64,000 nucleotides of DNA, from contig NC_133946.1 of NCBI RefSeq assembly GCF_031877795.1, forward strand, positions 8,965,144 to 9,029,143, given 5' to 3'. The notes beneath the pieces were generated by a model. The model had not been told where the DNA came from, did not search any database, and worked only from the letters and a program-made list of their open reading frames with translations. This DNA comes from Strix aluco. Its lineage: Eukaryota; Chordata; Aves; Strigiformes; Strigidae. The position numbers and the translations under genes were made by a program. This document shows, in pieces, positions 31,901 to 44,063 of the stretch. Within the stretch, counting starts at the first letter, position 1, and each line of letters opens with the position of its first letter.

Positions 31901-34900
31901 TTGTATCTATTCAGAAATCTTCTGTAGGCAATTTTGCCATGCCAAAACCAGATACACAGAACACTGTATTATTGGTCAATTACATGTATATGAAATATGA
32001 TAGAACAATTAAAAACATCATATAGCAAGCCACTTCAGAATTAACTGGCAGTTACTGTGGCTGATTTTTTTTACCTGTCATATAGTTAAAGAGAATGAAC
32101 GGGTACTACTTTAACTTAATAAAGATTTCCGAAGTCTCCTATATTGGCTTTGTTTCAGATAAGCTTAGTGACCACGTCTCCTTCCGCATAGTATTACATC
32201 ATTTGGTAGAGTTATATGTATGTTCAGGACTTGCAAAGTCCTTAAAGAATCTTAGGATAAAAATGCTGCAAGAATGTGATTATTACACTTAGGAAATAAA
32301 CACTCCTGTGATTAAGGTAGGAATATTCAGTGTGATGACAAAGAGGTACTCAAGTTAGCTACAAATGAGCTGACTGTATAAGCAGTGTTAAAACCAAGCT
32401 TATTTGGATATTTAACAGCACTGTACATCGGTTAGATCAGTGCTTTTCGAACATAGGGATACTCTTTCTGCTGCATTAGGCTGGCTGTAATTTTAGTCCA
32501 GATATCATCCCATTGCACAGTGTCATCTAGACAATCACAAAGAATCAAGAGCTCCAAGTTCTCTTCTTGTCTCTGCTAAGGAAACCATTATTTTCAAGTC
32601 TGAGTGCATGGAGTTATATACTTAAACTGCTTTCAAAATAGCGCACAAAGCTTTTTCCATTATTTTTCATGGCAATAGAGGCTGAGCTGGTTCTGCAATT
32701 CCAAACACTGGGACACACTGAAGCACTTCAGTACCAGATTGCTCTAGCTGGCCTTTAGACATCAATCCTAGACACCAAAACTTGCAACTGGAAACTTGCT
32801 GCAGAACTCATTTCACACCTCCCAAATCCCCTTTTTCTCTGGTGATATATACATTTCCATGGTAATGTGTACTGTCATAACTTTATTCATTAAAAAACCA
32901 ACTCTGGCAGACTGTAAAATGAGAATCTTCATGGTTACTTGCCTAAGTATGAAAGCTGAAGTTTTAGGCTGTAATTAGACTAGAACCCATTGTCATAAGA
33001 AGCTTGCAAAGGGCAGTATTCAGAAGGCACTAACATTCATAGTGAGTAGCACCAAGAATATAAAGAATTATAACACTAGTAGAAATATTAAACCTTTTGT
33101 TTCAAAGCAAAGCCTTTCTCTTTACAAAGATCAGGGTGAGATATAGTATCACATGTACATTGCTCTATCTGCCTGATCCAGCTTTGTATAACCTTCTCTG
33201 GAATGCCCTGAACAAACTCCCATCAGAAATAAAAGTTCTAATCCAGAAAGACTACAGATAATTCTAATCTTCCAGCAGATTTCAAACTATATTCTTAAAA
33301 TGATGCACACCAACACCAGCAGTTTGTCAAAAATGTGTAGTGCTTCATGCTGCTATCATTGCAGAAATTGTTTAAAGAAAGCAATTACTCTGACAAGGAG
33401 TCTTATCCTCATCTTGCTTGCCCACACCTTTACCTCCAGAAAATTACATTAATATCAGCATTCCCTTTCAAGCATGCAACACTGCCGAGTAATTACAGGA
33501 CATTATAAAAAAAAAAACACACAAAACAAAACAACAAAACACCACAAATGTTCAAACAAGCCACCCAAGGAGAAGGCACCCACTTTTACTTGAGAATGAA
33601 ACTAGAAAGGATCTAGCATTATTAAATCAGATCTTGAAACAGAAGGCTGTATCTAATAAAATATACAGCTTTGGCAGCTTGTGAGTAAATAAATATTAGA
33701 TCCAGGCCTGTAGTTGCACGATTTTTATAAATAAAAGATTTTATTTTTAATGCTCTTTTCTTGTAATACCTTAATGCAGAGATAGGCATTAAAACTTTAC
33801 ATTCAAAAAGGAATGTAGATGAATACTGAACAAAAAGATGTCAATAGAACAGGATTTGTGCATTTACAACCTTGAAAATTCAGAGTATTTGATCTCTTTC
33901 TGTGGATGAAGTCATGTATCTTAAAAGGATACCAGTTCTTACTTTAAAGCACTGTGGAGTATTAGGGAGCAGGCAGACCTTTGACAGACGGACCTCCCTT
34001 TGTTCCAATACGGGAGGCTGTATTTTCAGCCGAAGTGTAAATAAGCATTCATAAATACATCATAGGGCTCAAACTCTTGCACCTCTTCATGAAGCAAAAC
34101 CTATACAAACTTTGGAACTCCTAATTTTATCTCAATGTAATCTATTTAAAAATAATCAATAAAAATGTGCTACCTTTCTAGAAATCCTAAAGACAAAACG
34201 TGTCCTTTACTCATCAAATAATCCTACAAAAACAGTGTTTAAACCAGTCTTTATTTTTCTTCCTCTAACTGGTGTATAGCCACAAAGTTAGCAACATGAG
34301 TTTGCACAGGTGCTATGTGCACATTAGAACACACTACTGCTTATATATTTCATACCTCAATGCAATCAGATCAAAAAGTCACATAAACAAATAAAGCATG
34401 CCAAACTGGGAAGTCAGACTTCCCTTACACATCCACATGTAAATTATCATAACACTGTTTCAGAAAAACATAACAGGATTTGAATGAGCCAGACTTCTCC
34501 TACAGGGTCGATTTTTAAGTGAACAATTGCATACCCAGAATTTTTCAGATTTCACAAATTTCTGTTGAATTACAGATGCTCATTCAAAGCTGAAATTGAT
34601 CCCCTTCACATTACAGTTTACAACAAATAGAAAGAAAGTTTGCTGCTTAATGAAGATTTAACAAGTGCTTTATTCACGAATTTTACTAGGAAGCTTTAAC
34701 AAACTCCTATTTTTTTTTTTTTTTTTACTGTAGTGATGTAGTACAACAACACAGATAACCTACAAAGTCAGATTTACATGTTCTAATGAGGGCTGATTTG
34801 GTATTAGCAGCTGATGATCCCATGGCTATAAGACAGCATTGAATCAGCATGCAATTCTGCAGAGAACGAATTCACCGCAGTCCAGAGCTCACCCTTCTCT

Positions 34901-37900
34901 GCTGATGCCTCAAAACTGTGTACTCATCACATATCATAGAAAGAAAAGTTACGAGTTCTGGACTGCAAAGACTTCAGTACACTAGCAGTAATTAGCTTGG
35001 TATCCACCTTTTAATAGAGTTCTGTATTCCACAGCTTCAGCTGAGAGATGATCATGAAGAAACAAAACAAGCTAGAACGAAGCCCAGGCAAGTCAGAAAT
35101 TTCTAAGTTAAATGTTTCAAACATTCCTCTCTAACTACTGAGCAATAACTAGATTTGATAAATACAGTGTGATATATTTTTAAGTCTTAGCAACTTAAAA
35201 TAATCTTAGCAGAAATTTTCCATTAAGAAATTTTCCAGAAATTTTCTGAACAGATCAAGTATATCTGAAAAAATTCAAACCTGTTTGAAGATATAGCACA
35301 AAGCCACAAATTAATAACCAGTATTATAATCTACAAGATTGCATTTTTTTTCCTCTATCTTTTCCACCCAGGCTTTAAAGCAATACCTAAGTTGCACAGT
35401 CAAGCATTCAAACCAGGAAATGCCTGAGCAACCCTGGTCCACAAAACTTTATTCAGCCCCTCTGTGCACAGATCTTCTGATAGGGTCTTTAATTACAGCG
35501 TAACACTTGTTTCCACCAGTCCTGACCATTCAGGACAGGATGAGTAAACAGGGTGTGAAACTAATGAAGACATTTATAAGAATTTGTTTTCATTTGTTAC
35601 AGATTCCAGGAAGATGTTAATGTAACAGGAAAGGTGTCAAAAGACAAGAAACCATATGCTTGTATCTCACAAAACTGAATCCTGATTTTAGAAATTTGGA
35701 TAGATTTTGTTTTTTCCCCCAGTAACATTCTAGCTGGCTTAAGCACACACCTTTCACAGGTGTTTGCTAACTGTAATGTTCCTGATTTTCTAGGTGACTG
35801 ATCTGAGAAACACAGGCAAAAATACAAACATGCAGAAAAGCTAGGTACTCAGTCACTCTTCATGTTGGCAAGAAGCACATTCTGAAGTATTTAAGCACTC
35901 AAAACACAAAATTTGGAATGAGCCACATTAGACATCTCGCACTGGTTAAGGCAAATCAAAGATATCCTTGATGCAACCTGGGCTATAAATAATGTATAAA
36001 AATACCCCTATAGCATGCTGTGAAGACTCCACTGTTACAGCCCTGAACATCACAGAAAAACCCACAACTCTGCTGCAGAAAATAGTTTAAAAAAATGGCA
36101 CTGAAGAAAGTATACAACTACATATCCAACAGAATTTTTAACCATACCTCATTTAATAAACACCAGCAGGCCCATACAAGACATGAAACACAAGATATTC
36201 AGGAAAATACAGACTCATGCAATAAGAGACTCCATCAGTGTGTACGCACATATGGAGCTAAATTAAAGACCTAATAAGCAACCGTAAACCTGGCATATCC
36301 CAGCTTGAAATCCTGGTTGCTACAATCTTTATAGTTAAATATATGTATATACATATACTTACATAATAATTTATTCAAATAATATTAGTTTGTTATAAAT
36401 AAAATTAAAGCAATACAAGAAAATTACCCACCAAACCAATTTTCAAAATAACAGTCATTGATCACTTGACCTACAAAGATCCTTTCTCAGTCAAACAAAA
36501 ATATTTTTTTGATGCAATCTCTAGAGTACCACTTTGCATATAACTTAAATATCATACACGTCTATCTAGTACTTTTTATTAATTTGAAGTAAACAGGTAA
36601 AATACTCTGATTCGCACAAATAAACTGGTTTGTGGATGCAGAGACAACTTTTTCAGATTTGGATTTCTCTGAAGTGATTATGAAACCAGATTAGCTCTCT
36701 TTTCTCTAGTATGCAATCTTTTTGGTTTGTGTCTATCTATTTACTGAGATAACAAGGTATGCTATTTTATTTTGCTTCTATTTTAACATACTTGCAGTTT
36801 GGTGCTTGTTCTGATTCCCAGTGGTTTAGCTGCATAACAATTAAAAGTCAACTGTACTCAGACTGCCCTAAATGAAGAGGCCATCAACGCTGTCACGTCT
36901 CTTGCAAGGTCTCAAATGAGGAACAAGCTACAAAGTTACTTTATTTCAAGAAATTCACCATATAATTAGAAGAGCTGTATCATGTGTACATATGTTCTGT
37001 ACTCTCTATTATAACAACTTCTATCTATATAAATATTTGTGAACTCTTACAGTTTCTTACACAATACAACAACCTCCTCCACTAGATGGCCCTAAAACTC
37101 CACTATGTGTATCAAAGCTGTTTGAACACTTACAGATGTAAGACAAACAAACAAAACAAAAAAAAAATACACCAGCAACCAGTTATTAAGAAAAGCCTCT
37201 GATATTGGCATACTTGCATACTCAGGAAACAGACAAAAAGTAAATGATTATTTTGAAAGAAACTGATACATACACACACAACTCCCTCCACATAGTCAGC
37301 AAAACTGTTGGTTATCTTCAGAGTCCAAAATCCAAAAATTTTAGCAAAATGCATGTCCTTCATATCCCAGGTATGAATACACAGTGTACTTTTTAAAAAT
37401 TCAAGTTGCTTATTTTCTTGTATAATAAAAAAACTGTACAAGTAAAACAGAACAGAGGTCTGGATGACATAAAGTAGTGTTGTTCGAGGATATGGCCATA
37501 TTAAAACATGTCCTTCACCCCAGATACTTTACCCTGCACACAGCTTCTGATACCCATGTAAGTCAAATCTGTCTTTATGAAGCTACACTATGCCATGCAG
37601 ACTTAGCCAGACATGCATATGTTACAACTGATGAAAGGTCTTCTAGAATTCATTTTATACCTGTATTGCAAATGGTATATGCCAAGACATCCAGCAGCCC
37701 AACCCAAAATATCTTTCAGGTAAAATAACTGATGTATTTCTCTTAAACTAACATAGTTAAATAGATTTAGCTGATAGCATCCATTTTTTGGAATGAGACA
37801 AAAGAGTACATTTTCAAGACTGAAAAATAAAAAGCTATTCCTTGATAAAAGGTACTAGTAAATACAGTAAATAAGTATCACAACTCCTCTGGTAGTCATG

Positions 37901-38558
37901 TTTCTCTTACTGATCACTTAAGTCGCTAGCTTTTTGGGTTTGGGTTTTGAGGGGGGGTTAGGGGGATTCCTGACCCCCCCACTGGATCAGTCTTGCAGAA
38001 CTTGTGGAAAATGCAAATTTCATGTTCTGAGCTGCAGTTACTTTATGAGCAGGTATCTTAATCTTTACATTCTGACTTGATTTGTCGTTCTATCCTTTAC
38101 CCACAGAAGTGCTACCTACTGCAAAGTCTGCAGGCAACTGATTATATTTTACTTCACCTACAATATCTACACATTGTGTAAACTGAATGATCTGCATACA
38201 CAGATTTTTAAATAACATACACCCTTTAAATAAGGAAACTTTGCAAATGCATGTTTTCCTTTTGAGGAATTAATCTATCGGTTCAAGGCTAGTGAGGAAT
38301 TAAAGCAAATATTTCTACTTAACAGGTTTACACACTAGTGTTTCAGTGATCCTAAATAAAACCTGGAGATAATAGACAATAAATGACGTATGAGAAGTAC
38401 TATTGCAAGTTCAACAGTTTTCCCTTTCTCCTTTAATATTTAGCACCTCGTCACTATTTTAATTTTGTTTAAAATAAGAGTAGATAAACACTTCTCCAGT
38501 TATCTGTTCTTTTAATGTTTCTTCTTTGGTCATCCATGTTTATCTTCATCTGTTACAT
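25930..38558. other. Non-coding interval between convergent CCND1 and LTO1
   Basis: 12.6 kb, AT-rich, with no recognisable exon, RNA gene or well-preserved transposon. The LTO1 3'UTR must start at 38558 and run leftwards; a minus-strand AATAAA at 36940-36945 is one possible end, not supported by a strong downstream element. Noted items: an AT-rich stretch at 31060-31120, a 16-base palindrome at 36341-36356, a G/C hairpin at 37951-37980, and an LTR-like segment near 29.2-29.7 kb that I could not confirm. Confidence 0.6.
37951..37980. other. G7/C7 hairpin in the LTO1 3' flank
   Basis: Ten bases (G7 then TTA), a 10-base loop beginning G5, and ten bases (TGA then C7) form a stem of seven G-C pairs, two A-T pairs and one G-T wobble. 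The preceding bases are also G-rich (GGGTTTGGG), so a quadruplex could compete with the hairpin. Confidence 0.7.
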
Positions 38559-38627
38559 TCAAAATGTTAGTGAAGGTCTTTCAGTACCGATTCTAAAATC
38601 AGACTGAATATTTAGCACTGAACAAAC
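38559..38627 (-). CDS. LTO1: LTO1 coding exon 5
   Basis: Encodes residues 119-140 and TGA. VCSVLNIQSDF aligns with the human FCSLLNVQPDF and the chain ends SLTF against human GLSF. The acceptor is TTTTTTTAG. The exon is too short to stand out as an open frame and was found by matching the human C-terminus and the reading phase. Confidence 0.92.
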   Translation of the reverse strand, partial: VCSVLNIQSDFRIGTERPSLTF

Positions 38628-41600
38628 CTAAAAAAAGAATACACGAAAGTGTTTCAAAGCATCTATTTTCCAAGAAGAATGCTCAACAAAACTCCCAATT
38701 CCTCCACTTTTCTTCTGGTCTCAGTTGTAATTCATTGTCAAACAATATTTTCAATTTTCTTTTAAAGAATATTTATCTTTTATTTTGCATTTGCTATCAG
38801 TTGAGCAATTTTCAACTATCAAGTATTTTCACTTAATTCACTTCATTTCAGGTATTTTTACTATGATTGCAAAAGGAGAACAGTAATTGCTCTGCACAAA
38901 TACTGTGGTTTTGAGCAGGTTTAGAGACTAAATATTTTCAAAAATTAATACCATTTTCTGCTAAAATAACAACTTAATCCTACAAACCTGTTTAAATTTT
39001 CCTCTGATTTTTTCCAGATCTTCTTGCAGTTTATCATAGGTGGGGTCTTCATATGGGAATTTCTGAATCATCCCTATTAATGAATCCAGAGCTCTTATCT
39101 TTTTACTAAAAAAAAAAAAATCAAAACAGAAAAACTAATGAGCCTACTACAGAAGTTTTTTCAGTCCATCAGTATGAAAATTATACTAATACTTATATAT
39201 AATAATTCAGAGCGCAGAACCCAGCCCTCCATTCTTCAATTCAACTTCTCCCATCTAGCTCAGTGTATATTTGATATATATTTAAGCCATAATCAGAAAT
39301 TAAGCTGCAGCACAACTGGCAAAGTAAAAGTTTCACTTTCAACTTACCTGCCAGAAGTTGACAAATATTCAAGAATCTTCAGAAATATTGATTAGATGAC
39401 TGAGCAAAATTAAGAAATGCAATAAAAAAAAGCTCACCAGAACACACATTAAAATGGCTGACAGTATTGTGGCAATTCTGACAGATAATTTAATCAAAAC
39501 TGGACAGAAAAAAAATTATGGAGAGAAGAATGAAAGTCATAGAAAAATGTAGGTAGGAAGGGACATCTGGAGGTCATCTAGTCCACCTTCTGTGGAAGCT
39601 GGACTAACTTCAAAGCTAGATAAGGTTGCTCAGCGCCATCTCCAACCAGATTTTGAAAATCTACAAAGATGGAGCTTTTAGAGTCTCTCTGGACAACTTC
39701 TCCCATTGCTTAGTTACGTGCATTGGGAAGGACCTTCTCCTTATGCCCCATTAGAACTTGTTTCAAATTGTGAAAGTTGCTTATTATCCCTCCACTGTGC
39801 AATTCTGCAAGGAATGTGTCTCTACCTTATCTAGCACTTCCTCTGATGTGGTACAACTAAGTATCTCCCTTGTCTTCTCTTCTGCAGGCTGAAGAAACCA
39901 AGTTCCCTCATCCTCTTTTCAGTATCTCATGGTCCAGCATATGATACCACCCCAGTGGCCCTCTGCTCACCTGTCATCTGTTTTTTGGTGTTTCTTCAGG
40001 CAAAACTGAACACCATAATTTGAAACAGTATTAAAGGAAGAGTAATTTTTTTTTAAACCTTACCTGTTCTTCTCATCCGTGCAGTTCTGGAGCAGACACT
40101 GCCACGTCAGTGCAAACCCAAGGTAGCTGCCAATCTGCAAATTTATAAGAACGTCATGAGGGAAAAAAAAAATAAAATACAGGCAGTATATATACTCAAA
40201 CAAAAATAAAACACTACATTGTATCCAATTCTTCAGGAAACAAATCACTGGATATACAAACATGTTTCTGCACTGGAAAGTTCAGTAAATTAAGGTAGGG
40301 TAAATGAGGGCTGTGTTACACATTACAAGAGTCAGAAAACTTCTTGTAAGAATCTACCTAGCATCAGAGGGTAAAATATTTAAAATGCAGCATAAAAAGC
40401 AATTCTGCAAAAAATAGATATATTTTATATGCTTTGAACCCTCAGATTTAACAAAACGTAGTAGTAGGGAGACAGTTAGAAAACAACTTATTTAAGATGT
40501 TTTGGTAAGTATTCATTTTTGCAGCACTGTCAGTTTAAGCAGCCCACACACAGCCCTACAGAAAGGTGTACCAGCTGGAAGGAGGGAGCTACCAAAGAGG
40601 AAACCACACTTTTTTTTCAGAGTTAATATGCAAACAATTCTACCGGCCTAACTCAACAGGGTAGCATGGAATCAGAAAGAAGCACAAGGAGATGACTAAG
40701 GTAGCCTTGCTGCCAGAACTTTTCATTATAACTTTGGACACCAAATGAAATAGAAATATAGGTAAGTTCTTCAATGCACCAACTGGAGTCACTTTCAAAA
40801 GTGACTTAGCATTCACAGAAAAATAACGCAGACACCTGAAACAAAAGTTAGCTGACTTTGAGAAACTGAGTCAAAAATTACAGCCTAATCCCACTCAGGT
40901 CCCTACGTGTGCATGTACACACACCTGCCACTTAAACTTACAAAACACTGTTGGACTTGTAAGCTCCTGTGGCCTGCAAACCCCTTCAGACTAGAGCGGC
41001 AGTGTCTGGTAGTTCCAGTCTTCTGTTAGGTACGTTTATTAAAATACATAGTGGAGGTTCTTTTTAAGGCCCAAACATGGGTTTGGGATTTAACATCCCA
41101 TTAAGTGCTCAAACATATTTGAAGTGAGACTTCCAGTTATTTTTTTGTTGACAGAAATTTAATTTGCATTTCCCCAAACTGCTTAGAGACCCAAGGTAAA
41201 TGAGGGAACTTCTCAGGAAAATTAGCACTGCTCAGGAAAATTAGCACAGGGGCACAGTGCCAATCTTCTGCTTGAGCCCAAGCACATACCGAGGGATGTG
41301 CCCGAAACAGACACCTTTTAATTATAACATCTTACTTTAATTCTCTGTCAAGCAAGGCCAGTATTAGATCAGCATCATAATTTTGCCCAAGACACAAAAT
41401 GGGCTGACAAGTCTAAGATTACCCAAATCACTCTTTCTCCCATTTAACGTGGCTCATGGTCTACAATCTTACTGTCCTCTGCAGCTTCCTCAATAAGTAA
41501 ATTAGAGCACTTAACTATTATGGTCTGTCTAGGACCATTTTGTGTAAAACTATCCAGCTTTGGAGGCTGCTCTTTAATATTCTCATCTTGGAACTAGATA

Positions 41601-43386
41601 GTTGTTGCATAAGCAGGAAAATACTTCATTATTGTACATCTCTCTATCACACCCAAATACAAACCAAAATTTTACAATAACCATCCTTTCAGAATTTGAC
41701 AGTTTACCTTTTTCACTTCGAAATGGATTAAGGCCATTGCTACTGTTCTTTCTGTAGGTAAATAACTTTCTGAGACCTGAAAATATCAAAAGGGCAAATT
41801 GCCAAATTACCTAAATTTCTTCAGTAGATTGACTAGATTTAGATTTGTGGTGCAGTACCTGAAATAAGGCCTGCCATGAATCCTCTAGTACAGCTTCCCA
41901 TCAAAGCTGAAAAAATCCAGTTCAGGTCCAACAGTACTGTAACTACATTGTACAGCACTGAACACACTCCACATTATGATAAACTTCGAGCTGGACATAT
42001 GAGACAAGTCAAGGTGCCTCACCACCACTCCCAGGTCCTTTTATTTCCAGAAAGGCTTATTGATTCAGGGATGCCACTGTATGGCAATACATAGAATTGA
42101 CTCCATCTACCAAAGAATAATTGTGCCTCAACCAACAAACTCTTCCAGTATTTAGAAATAACAATGAATAAAAACAGAGACACCCAGAATTGCCCCTTCA
42201 CGGTTCTCTATCCAAGGTGTCTCAACGTTCCATGTTCTTCCTGAAAGTGAGACACAATTGAGATGGTACAGGGGAGCCTTTAGCCACGATTTTGGGTTAC
42301 AAAAATAAATGTAAAGTCCATCACAATTTTTTAATTCTTATCCTTCCTTTCAGAAAAAATTTACTCAAAATTCCATATAGTAAACAAGCTCAGAAAACAT
42401 AAAACCATCTATATAACTATTCAGACCAAAATACCACCTTCAAACTAACTTTATGAGTCCTCTTGTACACATACAAAGCAGTGTAACATAGCAGGCATCA
42501 GACTACCAATATATCAGTCTTTGCCTAGCAGTTTCAGTGCCACAGTAATTTTCTAATGACAAAAACATTGCGATTCTGTAGTATTTTCCCATTTACCTCA
42601 GACCCAATCTTGGCACCATGGAGGGATCCATATCTCCTTCCCTCAACAACTCCAACGTGACTGCCTTCAGCATACCCCTCCTGATACCCCTCACCATGAA
42701 ACCTGTAAAGACAAAAGTATAATTTTTTTTATCGCCTATTTTCATTTCCTATCAGATTCACCCTGCACAGAAGCAACTCACAGAAACAAAACCATACTGT
42801 ATCATCTCTGAAAAGGAATTACCCATATTCAGAAATATCACATAACATTGATTTAAATTAAGATGTCACTAAGCCTACTGTAATCTTTTCAAAGAGGTTT
42901 ATAATAATTTGCCAAGAACAACGCACTCTGCAATCCAACTCAGTACTTTCACCAGAATAACACTAACTACAAGCTCACAACTTCGGGTCAAGTTTGCACC
43001 CAGTGGAAGAGCTAAGATCGAGCGGGTCGGTCGCTCAGCAAAAGAAAAGAAGAGAATTTCACTCGCGTTTTTTCCTCCTCACCCCTTACCCACTCCTCAC
43101 CTTGCTCACTACCCGCCCTTCACCCCTCACTTTTTCCTTCTCAGCTCCTACTGCCGGCTGTGGAAGCCCAAGCCCAGACCCAGGCTGAGGCCCAGGCTCA
43201 GGCCCGGGGCTCCCCTCCCTCCGTCCTAGGCCGACGGTAACCCGCGGCGAGCGAGGAGTCCCGCTCCGGCCCCGCCTGCCCCCCGCGGTCCCCCGAGCCC
43301 CAGTCAAGGCTCCCCCACCAAACCCACCTCTCCTCGGCCATCACAATCTCATCAAACATGTCCGAGCTCGGAGACGCGGCCGCCAT
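38559..43386 (-). CDS. LTO1: LTO1/ORAOV1, ABCE1 maturation adaptor (five exons, 140 aa)
   Basis: LTO1 works with YAE1 as an adaptor that brings the ribosome-recycling ATPase ABCE1 to the cytosolic Fe-S targeting complex. Coding exons in transcript order are 43386-43328, 42702-42597, 40134-40064, 39105-38988 and 38627-38559 (59, 106, 71, 118 and 69 bases), all with GT-AG junctions, giving an intact 140-residue frame. Residues 25 to 61 have glycine at every fourth position, ten in all: the deca-GX3 signature of the Yae1/Lto1 family. The segment around 84-118 (LIGMIQKFPYEDPTYDKL) is near-identical to human. The last residue is Phe, as in human. The first Met (G at -3 and +4) adds three residues relative to human; Met10 is an alternative. 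CCND1 converges on its 3' side and FGF19 follows on the same strand. Confidence 0.97.
38988..39105 (-). CDS. LTO1: LTO1 coding exon 4
   Basis: Completes Ser79 and encodes residues 80-118, the most conserved part of the protein. The acceptor is a nearly pure T run ending in TAG; the donor is CAG|GTTTGT. Confidence 0.97.
39106..40063 (-). other. LTO1 intron 3, about half filled by a CR1
   Basis: A 958-base intron. An old CR1 fragment occupies roughly 39537-40030, starting about 33 bases after the exon 3 donor and lying in the same orientation as LTO1. Confidence 0.85.
39537..40030 (-). mobile_element. CR1 LINE 3' fragment, old
   Basis: Read on the minus strand it follows the avian CR1 3' end. 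On the plus strand GGTCATCTAGTCCA (39572-39585) is the reverse complement of the CR1 GACTAGATGACC motif, and CTGCAGGCTGAAGAAACCAAG near 39882 and CAAAACTGAACACC near 40001 match antisense CR1. Many substitutions and no open frame indicate age. It is 5'-truncated, as is usual for LINEs. Confidence 0.85.
40064..40134 (-). CDS. LTO1: LTO1 coding exon 3
   Basis: Encodes residues 56-78 and two bases of codon 79: the last two GX3 glycines and GFALTWQCLL, matching the human GFAFAWKCLL segment. The donor CAG|GTAAGG is near consensus. Confidence 0.97.
40135..42596 (-). other. LTO1 intron 2
   Basis: About 2.5 kb, AT-rich, no additional exon seen. It contains the 19-base tandem duplication at 41212-41247. 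Confidence 0.85.
41212..41247 (+). repeat. Tandem duplication in LTO1 intron 2
   Basis: CTCAGGAAAATTAGCAC occurs twice, separated by TG, giving a 19-base unit repeated almost two times without mismatch. Confidence 0.95.
42597..42702 (-). CDS. LTO1: LTO1 coding exon 2
   Basis: Completes Arg20 and encodes residues 21-55, holding most of the deca-GX3 region. The acceptor is CTTTACAG; the donor is GAG|GTAAAT. Confidence 0.97.
42703..43327 (-). other. LTO1 intron 1
   Basis: A 625-base intron running from CpG-island sequence at its 5' end to AT-rich sequence at its 3' end. No other feature seen. Confidence 0.85.
43328..43386 (-). CDS. LTO1: LTO1 coding exon 1
   Basis: Encodes residues 1-19 and two bases of Arg20, including FDEIVMAEER, matching the human N-terminus. 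The donor is GAG|GTGGGT-type, within the CpG island. Confidence 0.95.
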
Positions 43387-43860
43387 CGCGCCGCCAAAGC
43401 CCAACGGCGGCTCCGGCCCAGACACGCCCACCCGCTGGGCATGCCGGGAAAGGACGGCAAGCCGGAGGGGCCGCGGCCGCCGTCGTGCCAGTGCGCAGGC
43501 GCGCAGGGCCCATGGCCCTTCGGGCGGACTTTGAGCGGCGAGGGGGCGGGCCCCGAGGGTCATTGACCACGCCCCTTTCAGTCTCGCCCCGCCCCTCGCC
43601 CCGCCGCCGGGGTGGGCGCAGCTCCCGAGGGAGGCGGCGCGGCGTGTGCACACAGGGGGGCGCTCGAGCGCCGCGGCGGCGGCTGGGGGCCCGGCGTCGG
43701 GGGGGTGTCCGGCTCCGGTCCCCTTCGGTCCCCTCCGGTCTCTTCCGGTCCCCTCCGGCAGCCAGCCTGGTGCTGGCATCGCTGGGGGAAACCTCGGTGC
43801 CCCGCCGGGAATCGCGGCGTGAGCTGGAGGTGGCCTGGGAAAAAAGTAGAATTAACAGTG
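43387..43860 (-). promoter_or_regulatory. LTO1 CpG-island promoter
   Basis: GC-rich, CpG-rich and TATA-less, as expected for a housekeeping gene. A ZNF143/THAP11-type sequence (minus strand TTCCCGGCATGCCC) lies at 43437-43450 and an NRF1-type TGCGCAGGCGCG at 43492-43503, about 50 and 105 bases before the ATG. Further upstream is a 10-base-period array at 43711-43760. Factor binding is inferred from motif resemblance. Confidence 0.7.
43711..43760. repeat. Five-copy decamer array upstream of LTO1
   Basis: Five consecutive 10-base units share a CGGTC-type core (the last reads CGGCA). The fourth unit, TCTTCCGGTC, contains an ETS-type CCGGAAGA on the minus strand; the other copies deviate. The period equals about one helical turn, so sites would face the same side of the DNA. 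Confidence 0.85.
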
Positions 43861-44012
43861 AAAGGATCAATTTTAGTCTGTTTCCCGGGAAACTATCAGG
43901 AGTTGTGGTAGCGGGAAAAGTGGGAGGCTCGTTTCCAGCCCCCTAAGACCTGGGCTCCGATACAAGCCGGTTTTGCGTTGATATGAGGGGTTTCTGATTT
44001 TCAGGTAGTCTA

Positions 44013-44063
44013 TTTTTGATGTATATACCCAAAATGTAAACATTTTTGATGTAAATACCCAAA
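44013..44063. repeat. 30-bp imperfect tandem duplication
   Basis: TTTTTGATGTATATACCCAAA at 44013-44033 recurs at 44043-44063 with a single substitution (A for T). It lies just upstream of the LTO1 CpG island. Confidence 0.9.

Noticed and set aside
37937-37965. Telomere-like GGGTTT/GGGTTAGGG sequence
   Set aside because: Only isolated fragments without TTAGGG periodicity; better described as a G-run hairpin.
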